Assembly (NCBI GenBank): GCA_017562135.1
Contig: QEYB01001685.1
Coordinates: forward strand, 992,001-1,056,000
DNA from: Dipylidium caninum
Taxonomy: Eukaryota > Platyhelminthes > Cestoda > Cyclophyllidea > Dipylidiidae
Direction: 5' to 3'
Length of the DNA stretch: 64,000 nucleotides
A model generated the notes under the pieces. It made no database searches. It was not told where the DNA came from and saw nothing but the letters and a program-made list of their open reading frames with translations. Position 1 is the stretch's first letter; each line of letters opens with the position of its first letter. The translations under genes and the position numbers were made by a program. Shown piece after piece: positions 35,701 through 47,700 of this stretch.

Positions 35701-38700
35701 ATTTAACAATTCTATGCACTTCTCACGCCCTCATTCACTCGGCGTTAGTTACCTTTCCATCCTCTTGGGGGGTGTTTGTGTGTGTTTCTATGTGCTGGAT
35801 AGTCGCATCTCGCTGTTGACATTTTGTCCACATGTACTGTCCACTCTCCCATCTTTATTATCCACCCATGCTAATAATGCTTATTCTCATCCCTCATTTG
35901 CATAGATGCCAGTGAATGAAGCTGCGCTTGCAAGTATGACTCTTTTGGCAGCTTGATTTATTTATAAAGTGATTGGGCTCTGAGCTGTTTCACGCCGATC
36001 TCCCAAGGCGAGCCTACGAAAAGGATAAAGGAGGGTCAGATACCGGAGATAGATCCTGGCAAATTCCACTGAGCAAATATCCTGCGTACTTCGTCAAGAA
36101 GTATCATTCTTCCCATTCCCTCTGACACTTGGCTTCTATTTCTACGTAGTTGGCAGCGACTTTCGGTCCTCGCGTACACTGATGTTAACACTATGAAAGG
36201 TGCCACGGTGCTGGTAAAGCGTCGTTTATCTGAAAAGGGTTGATCCAGTGGATGGTGCTCAAGGCCTTCCGCCAAGATTTGACCAAAAGTAACTCCGTGA
36301 GACGGAGTGTCATAGTTTCAAAAGTTGATTTTTTCAAAGCCTCTCGTCTATTTAACTTCGTGTCTCCCATGTGTATTTCTATGATTTTGGTGTAATGTCC
36401 TCCTCTTTTGAACCCTAATTTGGAATTTTTTTCAACAATTCCCCCCTTTTGATTCACGCAAAATGGCGTATTGTTAAAGATCACTGTAAATGTGGCATCT
36501 GAGTCAACTTTGACAACATTAGTGGAGGATATAAACATAAGAGGTGTCTAGTGGCGTAACGGGCGCGAGATGCTGACCCGATCGAAGAATACGCCTTCAT
36601 AACCCTTGCACTTCAAAGTGAAATGAGATAAAAATCTTGAATTTCACAATGTGTGTTTCCGTGTGTGTATGTGCGTGTGTGTGTTCGTGTACAACCGTTA
36701 GTGTCGCAGTTTTCGGGGCGTTGGTACAAGCAACGGAACATTTTATAAACAACGCGGTCAAGGCCCCGGTGTCTACGCATGAATTTGCTGAATCTACGTC
36801 CAAATTTAATGTGGTCATTACGAGCTACGGCCCCAACCACTTCCTCCACCGTAAGTTCGTCCGCAGACCCATCACCCCACGCAGCCTCGGGTGTCATCTC
36901 GTTCTAACCTCAGCATGAACGGCAGTTTAGTTGCACTGAGTCAGACCTTCTTAATTGCGTCCTCCCCTTCGATCACTACGGCCGCTCACCCAACATTGTT
37001 AATGGGCCTTTAAAGGAAAATTAAACTCAACAGCTTATGCTAGTCTGCATACCAGAAGATAAGATTCTAAAGTAGGCTATTAAGACAGTGACAGAGATGA
37101 AAATAGAAGCGATTGCGGTGAAAGTAAGGAGATGATTTCGAGTGACATGGGTTTTTTTCAACGTTAATAACAACTCTGAAAAGGTATGTCGATTCCTTGC
37201 TTATTAAGTTTCACCATATCCACACAAATAAACCACCGTTGTCGAGGTGGAGTCACCGTCACGCGTAGATTGCTTGGCTTTGAGAAGGCGATCCGCATCA
37301 ACTCGTTCACTTTTTACACACATCGTCATCATTACCTTTCTGCACCATCCCTCTCCCTTCTCCCCTCAACGTCCGATTCCTCCTCCAGATCCTCTTCTTC
37401 CCTCCTCCTTGTTTTTCTTCTCCTTCTCCTTGCCATTGTCATAACGTTAGCAAACCTTGTGTGTCCCGACTACGGGGTAGACATGACACTCACTGGAGGC
37501 ACAACAGAGATCGACAAACAGGCAAAAGCGGAGCTCGGTCGCCTCGCAGAACCAATCCCATTGGGGCCACTTAAAACACACGCACCGACCTCTTCTCCAT
37601 CACCCTCACTGCCGGCCATGAACACAACGACGGAATGCGACAGTCTGTGTTGTTTTGAGGACACAAGTGCGCCTGCTGCTCCACGCATTTGACTCGATCA
37701 CCTCACGCATTCACCAGTCGGTGGGAGATAAGTCTTCGTCTCTCACTCACTATTTCCCCTGCACCACAAAGTGCCATCGTCTTGGCGTCACCACATCATG
37801 CATGTGTCTCAGTGGACGCAAGTGTTCACCACTTCTCTCGCCCCGTTCGTAAAAACTCTCCCGGTTCCACTTGCACTGCACCGAGGCCTGCGATGTTTGT
37901 ACCTCACGTGTAAGCCTTCTGAACTACTCCACTCCCTCTCACTGCGACGGCTTCAGTCTATCTCCACTATGTGCACCTGCCCACACTCGGCAGGCTTCAC
38001 TTCGCACACCCACGCAGTGTGTATGTCGGTGGATGGAGGTGGAGAGGGAGGGACCGGTGCGATTGGAGCCCACTGCAGGCAGCCACTCTCAGTAGGCTGA
38101 TTGCAGCCAGGCGTGCGGGACAGTCGTGCATATACGTGGAGATGGGATGGAGGTGAGAACAGGTGGACGGGGTGGGAGTGAATAAGAGTGAATTGGACTG
38201 CTGTGTGGCAGCGACACACTTTCTGCCCACGAAAATGTGAGTGAGAGGCGTCCCTTCGTCTTTCGCCCTTCGCCCTTCGCCCTCCCCGTCTTCTCTTCCA
38301 ACTGCGCACCTCCTCTCCTCCCCTCCTCACTCGATCCTACCCTTTGGTGCGGCTCATGACGCCAATTGAGACACTGTCCGACTCACAAGTTCAACACGCA
38401 GCCTTCAGGCTGGTCTGCCTTCGGGACAGACAGACAGACCGACCGACCGACCGACCGCTCGCTCGTTCTTTCTTCCTCATCATCGACACGACAATGTGAG
38501 ACCTCCAGTTGACTACATCTCTGCACAACCACAAACTCACTTGCTGGCCTCTTTCAAACCGGGTCATCGCTGCACTGAACCTTTGAACAGCGTAGGCCAG
38601 TTGCCGTGCCCCAACTTTCACTGCTCCAGTGGATGGACCTGTCACTTGCCTCCCACTAACGCAGAACGAGGAAAGGCTGCTAGCTCGATCACCAGAATGA

Positions 38701-41700
38701 GGAATCTTAAGAAGCCTTGATTGACTAGTCACACGAATTACCCACATCATACAGACTTTTGAAGTCTCGACATGCCCGCATTCCATTCAGCCGCCTTCCG
38801 GTCAGAGCTGATCGCTTAAGCGCCCTCTTAAATGTTGACTGACGCCATTAACACCAATACATTACACGCACCCTCAAACTTTCTTCCCAATTACCCGCTC
38901 AAGGTTATACGGTGAAGTTGCATTCATGGCAGAATTCCGAACCATTTGGCTAGGCCTGTTAATATTCTGATGGACGGAGGAATCCTAACCTCTGAACTTG
39001 AACAGTTTCTGGGGTCATGTTTGTCTCTCAATTGGGAATAGTACCGTAAACTAACTGCTTCATCGCGCAAGGGAAGAGAACTCCCAACTGACTTTTGAGG
39101 ACCGAGGAGAATGCAATTCTGGTATTTCGATGATTGATAGGACAATGAAAGCACTACGAGTTTTTTGTTTATTTTTTGCTTCAGTCTTTGAGCAAATCTG
39201 CATTTTTATTGGTACTATATGCCTTTTATGCTTGTTGACATCATCGTATGTCATGTAACGTCGTTTTCGCACAAAAAAATAATCATGAAGGTCGCATTTC
39301 AGATTGCCGTTTGTTTCGTCGTCATATCCTTTTCAACCCTCTGATTAATTCAATTTAAGCATTTTTTGTGAGAAACGGGCAGAGGACACTCCCATGATGA
39401 GCACAAAAACCGATGATTAACGAGACTGCAACACCTGGGTCGTGGGCCCCCTCCTGACCCTGACCCTACGGATAGGGAATTTGAACAGATTTCTAATACC
39501 CTGATAATATCAGGTACTGTCTTGAACATAAAAACTAATAAAATATAGATGTAGGAAATGCCAGTACTTTAGATAGCTCTTGACATCTGATCGTCGTCCC
39601 GACTGCGATGACGTTAGTCTGGTGCATTGTAACCGCTTACTGGGCTTATTTTAGCGCTGCATCGTGTGGAATTCGATGGGATTATTTGTTATACAGGTGA
39701 CTCATATTGGGAAAAGCCGAAATCTGTTCCCCACCGAGCGTATTTCTTGTTTTCTGTGTTTTCCTTAAGGACGTTGGCTTTGCAGAAGGCCGCTTTAGTG
39801 AGGTTTAGAGCCTCGATTGGGTCTCGTTCGTTCTTCTCGCCTTCTCTTCATCCATCACACTTGTTCTGGCTCCTTTCGTGATGCACATTATCTATGTCAT
39901 TTATTTGGTTTATCACGAGATCCTTGTGACTGACCTGTGCTTAACTTGTCAAAAATTGTGGTATTTCCTTAGTGCTTGACATTTGAGCCGTTGTAAAAGG
40001 ACATGACTGATATCACGCTTTCTGTTGTGGCTTTCTTCTAAGCCTTATTCGTGTGTCGCCAAGTGCTAAGTGGCAATCGTTGGTAACCTCACACCACTGT
40101 CACCCTCATCACCGTTGAAGATCCTTTTTCCTGGTTCGACCATTTCCACCACCTCGGAGTACATATTGCACTCATCTTCCACTCTCTTTACCTATAGATA
40201 TCGTGATGTTTTTATCGAGCTCTCTCTTTATATTCTGGTCTTTTTACCAGTCTTCGTAGAATGCCACCCCATACGCTTTCTTTAATCCTTTTACTTTTTC
40301 ACGTGGCAATCAATCACCTCTTTCTAGGTTTGGATTTGACATTAATTTTGGTCTTTTCAGTTTCATTTCTCTTTTCTCCATACTACTCGCCTTCCGTAAC
40401 GGGTATCTGCGAAAGATCTTTCACTTCTGTAACCTTCCGATCTATTTTTTTTAAATCCTCTTTGTCGGGAATGAGGAACTGAAAAATATATTGGGTTGTT
40501 TTTCTCATCGTTCTCTTGTGGTTCAATGTGCATTAATCACATAATTCGGGGTTTAAGTTATCTTAACCTCATTATTGTCACTGAAAATTAGTAGTGTTGC
40601 CGTGAGCAACGATGTTGGTTGTGTATCCACGTTTTCGGAGAAGTTAATTTTTCCTTCTGGGATTTAGGTCCCGCCTCGCCTCCATACTGCTTACATTGTT
40701 TATTTATTTGTCTGACCATGGCTTGAAATAGTTTATTGGGTTGACAGAAGAGGATTCTTCTATACACTGCCTAAACGGTCCCTGTTACATAGATGGGACG
40801 CTTTTTTGACAACGAAGACATCCGAAATTGCATCGACAATAGTAATTATAATTCGGAATTGATTTCACCTCTAAAAACGTTCACTATGCCTTATCCATAT
40901 TCTAAAAACGTTCACTATGCCTTATCCATATTCTCGTGGGTGTCTCCCAACCTACTCCCCCATTTCGCGCAACTTCTACTATCTGCTAAACGCTTGAGAA
41001 TTTAATCTAACGTAACGCTTGTGGGAGTTGGTAACGTCATCAACCTTTGGGCATTTGATTGTAGGCGGAATGTCATCGACCAATGGCAGTGGTCGTGAGG
41101 CGATTGCTTGGCCTAGCCAATCAGCTTCATTGACGTAAATTGCGGCTGCATGCGCCCTAAGCTCCAAAGCTGATTGGCCGGTCGGGCACTTTATATCCTC
41201 CTTTTGGGCGAGAAGTAGCAATTGAGTCGGTGAGAAGAAATGGGCAGAAAAAGATCTCTTTAAATAAACGTCGACATATGTGTATAAGTTGAATTTTTTG
41301 TAAAAAATAGTCTCACTGAGGTAATCATCAGTTGGGCAGTCGTTGAGACGGTATTTTCTCTCGTAATGAACCACAAATTTCGTGGTTTTCCTTTTCCTGA
41401 TAAGATATTTATGTATGACAATTTATTTTTTGACATGGCTTAAATAAATGAGAAACTTTGAGGTCTAGTCAGAGTGATTCACTGGAAGGCGATTATTGTA
41501 ATTGGTTAGAAATGACTTAAAAGGCCGTAGCACGTCATTACTTCTTCTAATTATACCTCTCGCCATTTGGAAAGGGGAGTGATTGCCATCATGCCTCCTC
41601 TGAGACCCCTACTCTCGTTAGCCGCCCTCACTGTAAAGCCCTTAAATTAGACAACGCCTCCCTTTGCCTGTGGCCAGACACAAACAAAAGCAACCCAAAG

Positions 41701-44700
41701 GCAATTGCGAAAGCTGTTTGCTCCTACGAGGAGGCGTGCCCTACGCCGTTTCTTTCTGCTCCCATCGTGTATCTTAAAATAGACTAACACTCATCTTCAG
41801 TTACGCAGACCCACCCGAAGTGCGCACTTTACGAAAATACGAACGTCGCCTTTCATGCTTTATAACCTACTTGCCCTATACTTCACAGGACTTGGCCGGT
41901 GTTTTCTCCGACGAAGTGCTCTTTCTAGCTTACTATGTCTCGCCTCACTTTGTCTAAAATATGTTCTCGTGTTTGTCTCGTACTGATCGTCGTTTTTAGC
42001 CCTCAATCGTGGACATTATTTCGGCCAAGGGGACCGAATTCATTGAGATATTCCTTTTTTTAATTCGTTCCACACCCAAATGGTAAGGGTGTAGGCAGCC
42101 AATGCTGAAAATGCCACGTTATTTTTGTTAAAATACACCAGAATTTACACAAAAATAGGACATTCGAGGGAGGAGAGGGAGAAAGTGAAATTCTCTCGAA
42201 AATAACCACTGATATAGTCTGTTTCTAAACCAGCATTATTTTATTTCAGGCAAAAGTCAACGTTTCAGTGCTGTCTTCGGTTCGAAATCACTTTGTCTGT
42301 GCAGACTGGGGTGTAGCGAACACGAGAGCATCGTCTTCACCACCATTGTTACATCCTGGCGGTCCCGCAGAGTCTGTTGCATCTTTGGAGGTTTTTATTC
42401 TTCCTCCATCCCCTCGACCTCTGCGCCAAACGAGTGGTAAGGTCTTCTATGTGGGAACAGGTCCACTCGATCCAACCGCAAGTAATGAGAAGGTGGTAAT
42501 GGAAGAATGGGAGGAAGGCGTGGAGGAACCGAATACAGGTTTGGGTGTCTGTCTTGAAATTGACGTTCGTCTTTCCTCTGAACAAGCCGACAGCGTTTCC
42601 AAACTCACTGTCAAATTTCGTTCAATGAGTCAGACAATCGAAGCCTCCCCAGGTCTAACTCTTCTCCCTCCTCCTACGCCCTCTCTTCATCCGGTTCCTA
42701 CCTCCATGCCGTCTGTGACTGGAAAACTCGCTTTCCTTAGCAGTCTCGCGGACTGGATCCTTTGGGGATCTTCTAGTACTCCTGTCCAACAGCGCCAGTA
42801 TCAGTCTAAGCGTATTACTCCACCGCTGGATCGGTGGCTACACCTAATTCTTCCACTAGACACTCAACTCCTTCCTGAGTCGCCGCTTCACTTCGCTCTC
42901 TATGGCCACGCTGGCGTCTGTGTGGACAATTTGCATGTTAATCGATGCCTCACATCAACCATTCCCAATCTTTACTGGCCTCCAAACAACACCTTGGTAC
43001 TGGAAGAGTCTGCTCCACCCGTCTTGTTACTTGCTCCACCTCACACCGAATCGGCTCCCTCTTCCGCAACTTATCACCCCTTACTTACAGGGGCATTTTT
43101 TTTCGCCTCTCTTTTGGTCATTTTGGTCGCCTTGTTGATTGTCATCTTCGTTGCATCCATTGTGTGTGGGCGAAAACGAAGGATTCGACGAAGAAAAGGA
43201 ACAATTGGCGGCGGAGGCTTAGAAAAGGGGAATGGCGTTGGAGGCCCAGCGACCTTGACCGGTGCAGATCTTCTCCGTTCCCCCTCGATCTCGTCTCTTC
43301 CGGGTGCGGCAGTACATCAACGACCAATTGAGGAAATTTTGCACTATGGTGAACAGGTGAGGTTTTTCGCATTACTCACAGTGAAGTAGAAATGAGAGCG
43401 ACCAGAAGGAAGCTACTGCATGTTCTCGGATCGTCACTTAAGTGTGATTAATGATGTTTCCGTGACAGTGCAAAAGTGGACGCGATTTGGTAATTCAGTG
43501 GCGATGACTTCAATAGTACATTTCACTTTCCTGCCGACCGTTTTCTTACTGCCTTCCAGGCAGTCGTCTTTCCGTAGAACATGGGAGTGGGCGCGGCGTC
43601 GTCAAATTTCGCCATCTTTTTAGTTTTGGGAACTAAGAAATGCACATGTGCTTCCGTTCATTGTACAAATTAACTCCCCGTTACTTAGAACATTAATTCC
43701 ATTACTTGGAAACCATTACAGTTTGTTCAAATATCGTGATCTTTTACAAATTCAGTCGCTTAAAATACCTCAAACTCATCAAATTGGCCTTCGTGTGAGC
43801 CCCGGCAACGAATTTCCTATCATCTGTGGGAGGAAGCGGAAGTGGATCCGTTTTAAATCTCCATGGAGGCGCACAGAAAGGTTTTCTTCTCCGATTCACC
43901 AGATTTAAAGGCTGAAAGTGGGCCTCTGGGGACTCATTTTGTTCACAACCTATCAGTGCATGCCCGAACGACTCAACGATTCCAGATTTGTCGTCCACAC
44001 CATTCAAATGGACGCGTCACTGTTATTGTTACTGTCTTTTCAGTTTATTCCACACATCTTCCTGTCAATCACTTAGCACATTCACCGCAAGCGACCCCTT
44101 TTCTCCACATAAACTGGCTTGTCTGGAGACCGAGAAGCCCAGTACTTCCCTCCGCACATTTTTATTGTTGCCATTAATTCAGGGATAGACTGGCAACTTA
44201 AAGTGTCTCCTGTGGGGATGTTTGTGCCAGCGTCGTAGTCGCTGACTTGTTACGTAGAAAGAAAAAAATCAACGTTGGTGTACACGAGATGCCACGAATT
44301 TTAACTTCATGAAGTTCGGGCTCAAATTGGTTGAGTCGGTGATAAGAGGGAGGAATAGTTCGCTGACTTGGACTAGACACACTCTTCCCTCGTTCACTAC
44401 TGCCTCAAGTTGCAAATCCATCCAACTTCTCATTTGCTTCCGAGTGCACCGATATATGATTAAACAGGAATTGGCTACATTTGTAGTTATGGCTCTTACT
44501 GAAGTCTCAAATCCCCTAAAGTGCATCATCAACGTCATAGGAGAGAAAAACGATACTATACGACCATTCCTCCTCCAACCTCTTCCCGCACTTCACTTAC
44601 ACTGCTGTAAAACCTCATAACATCGTAGCATTCATACGAGCATGCCATTACAGCGTATCTCATTTTAACACTGGCCAAAGGGTTGATAACTTCTTCCTTC

Positions 44701-47700
44701 CAACTTTTGCTCGGTCATTTTAGGTTTATTTGCTTGTCACATCATTCACCGAACTGGGCGATAGTATAATCAGCCTTAGCGAATGTTGCTGGGCAAATAG
44801 TACAAAATTAATTGTTGTCCGAGTCGTCAGGGGAAAGCTGTTCTGTAGGTCTTAAAACTGTTCGCTGCCGGAGCAAAGAATTACAGAACGTGTGTTTTGA
44901 GAGGTGATGCTGAATGAGGAAAGAATAGTTGTCAACGCTGAAGGGGGAGGATCAGTAGCTTAACCTCACTCACTTCCTTGTTTGTTTACTCAGCTGTTTA
45001 TTTCGTACCGGGCATTAGAAACGTGACGTTGTGCGCCTCCAGTTTGCCTTCCATTGGAATGATCGCCTTTTTGACATTTCAGGATGCTATAGAAAAGGTA
45101 GATGAAGGAGACGTAAGGGAAGGGCATCATCATCATACTTCAGGTCAAGGCTCCCTAGACACCCGGCGCCTGAGGTTGAAACGACCACTCCGACGACCAC
45201 CCCGACGAACCCAGAGTGTGGACAGCCGCCTCCAGGTTGGTCACCAAATCCAGCCCTATGAGGCGCAGAAGCAGCACGGTGTCAGACATGGAAAGAGGCA
45301 GCCACAGCATCGACGTGGTCGAGGTTGGAGGTCGATGGACGCCGACCCGCCGGCAAATGTAACTTCACAAAATGCAGGCCAGAGGCTATCGCTCCTCCTT
45401 GCTATCAATGAGGATAATGAGCTTGTACTCGTTACGCCAGGATCTACGAATGCATCTACTGTAAGTTCCCGTCCACACTAAGGTATCTATTCCCTTAAAG
45501 CTTCAAATGTCCTGCTATCTGGTTTTTTTACAAACTGTGCAGTGCGATAAAAATGTCTAATTTTGGCAGGCCAAGAAGGTGGACGTATCGAGACTGCGGA
45601 AGTGTTTTCAGGCCTACGCGTGTGGCTAATGCACTGAGTTCAACATGACCTCAAAATTGATGTATCTGAGCCCCTTCTGTTCAAGTTATGTCAGGCGTGG
45701 AGGGTTCAGAGGTTAGGATTCCTCCGTCCATCAGAATATTAACAGGCCTAGCCAAATGGTTCGGAATTCTGCCATGAATGCAACTTCACCGTATAACCTT
45801 GAGCGGGTAATTGGGAAGAAAGTTTGAGGGTGCGTGTAATGTATTGGTGTTAATGGCGTCAGTCAACATTTAAGAGGGCGCTTAAGCGATCAGCTCTGAC
45901 CGGAAGGCGGCTGAATGGAATGCGGGCATGTCGAGACTTCAAAAGTCTGTATGATGTGGGTAATTCGTGTGACTAGTCAATCAAGGCTTCTTAAGATTCC
46001 TCATTCTGGTGATCGAACTGGCAGTCTTTCCTCTTTTTGCCTTGGTGGGAGGCAAATGACAGTTCCATCCATTGGGAGCAGTGAAAGCTGGTGTACGGCA
46101 ATTGGCCTACGCTGTTCCAAAGGTTCAGTGCAGCGATGACCCGGTTTGAAAGAGGCGAGCAAGTGAGTTTGTGGGTGTGCAGAGATGTAGTCAACTGGAG
46201 GTCTCACATTGTCGTGTCGATGATGAGGAAGAAAGAGCGAGAGAGCGATCGGTCGGTCGGTCGGTCTGTATGTCTGTCTGTCTATCTGTCCCGAAGGCAG
46301 ACCAGCCTGAAGGCTGCGTGCTGAAATTAGTGAGTCGGACAGTGTCTCAATTGGCGTCATGATCCGCACCAAAGGGTAAGACTGAGTGAGGAGGGGAGGA
46401 GAGGAGGTGCGCAGTTGGAAGAGAGGAAGGGGAGGGTGAAGGGCGAAAGACGAAGGGACGCCTCGCATTCACATTTTGCGTGGACAGAAAGTGTGTCGCT
46501 TCCACATAGCAGTCCCATTCACTCTTATTCACTCCTGCCCCATCCACCCGTTCTCACCTCCACCCCATCTCCACGTATATGCACGACTGTTCTGCACGCC
46601 TGGCTGCAATCAGCCTTCTGAGGGTGGCTGCCTGCAGTGGGCTCCAACCGCACCGGTCCCTCCCTCTCCACCTCCATCCACCGACATACACACTGCGTGG
46701 GTGTGCGAAGTGAAGCCTGCGAGTGTGGGCAGGTGCACATAGTGGAGATAGACTGAAGCGTCGGAGCGCGAGGGAGTGGAGTAGTTAAGAAGGCTTACAT
46801 GTGAGGTACAAACATCGCAGGCCTCGGTGCAGTGCAAGTGGAACCGGGAGAGTTTTTACGAACGGGGCGAGAGAAGTGGTGAACACTTGCGTCCACTGAG
46901 ACACATGCATGATGTGGTGACGCCAAGACGATGGCACTTTGTGGTGCAGGGGAAATAGTGAGTGAGAGACGAAGACTTATCTCCCACCGACTGGTGAATG
47001 CGTGAGGTGATCGAGTCAAATGCGTGGAGCAGCAGGCGCACTTGTGTCCTCAAAACAACACAGACTGTCGCATTCCGTCGTTGTGTTCATGGCCGGCAGT
47101 GAGGGTGATGGAGAAGAGGTCGGTGCGTGTATTTAAGTGGTCCCAATAGGATTAGTTCTGCGAGGCGACCGAGCTCCGCTTTTGCCTGTTTGTCGATCTC
47201 TGTTGTGCCTCCAGTGAGTGTCATGTCTACCCCGTAGTCGGGACACACAAGGTTTGCTAACGTTATGACAATGGCAAGGAGAAGGAGAAGAAAAACAAGG
47301 AGGAGGGAAGAAGAGGATCTGGAGGAGGAATCGGACGTTGAGGGGAGAAGGGAGAGGGATGGTGCAGAAAGGTAATGATGACGATGTGTGTAAAAAGTGA
47401 ACGAGTTGATGCGGATCGCCTTCTCAAAGCCAAGCAATCTACGCGTGACGGTGACTCCACCTCGACAACGGTGGTTTATTTGTGTGGATATGGTGAAACT
47501 TAATAAGCGGTGACCGTCATTTTTAGGACGACCTCCTGTCACTGTTAAATACTTTTCTCGGCTCATAATCATTAGTGCATAAACGCTTTAATTACATTTT
47601 TTATTGCATCCTGTTGAATGTGATGACCAAATTATATGCGAGAGGACGGCATGAATGCTATTTTTATTGTTTTTCTTCAATTTCTAATTTCCTACTCGGC

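Larger units (their letters stand above)
32757..42249 (+). other. MAM-gene intron 1 (9.5 kb)
   Basis: The longest intron in the window. Apart from the inverted-repeat copy, the 31 bp duplication and microsatellites, it holds no sequence I can assign. Open frames on the minus strand at 34495-34809, 36191-36538 and 36613-36897 have no recognisable family and no supporting splice structure. Confidence 0.6.

Noticed and set aside
36613..36897. Minus-strand open frame with charged residues (NDHIKFGRRFSKFMRRHRG)
   Set aside because: It overlaps a GT microsatellite, has open frames on both strands and no splice context or recognised family.
37186..37692. 168-codon open frame in the left inverted-repeat copy, with a possible hydrophobic segment
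   Set aside because: The equivalent frame in the right copy diverges after a frameshift, and the composition is Ser/Pro/Leu low complexity from CT-rich DNA. Not supported as a gene.
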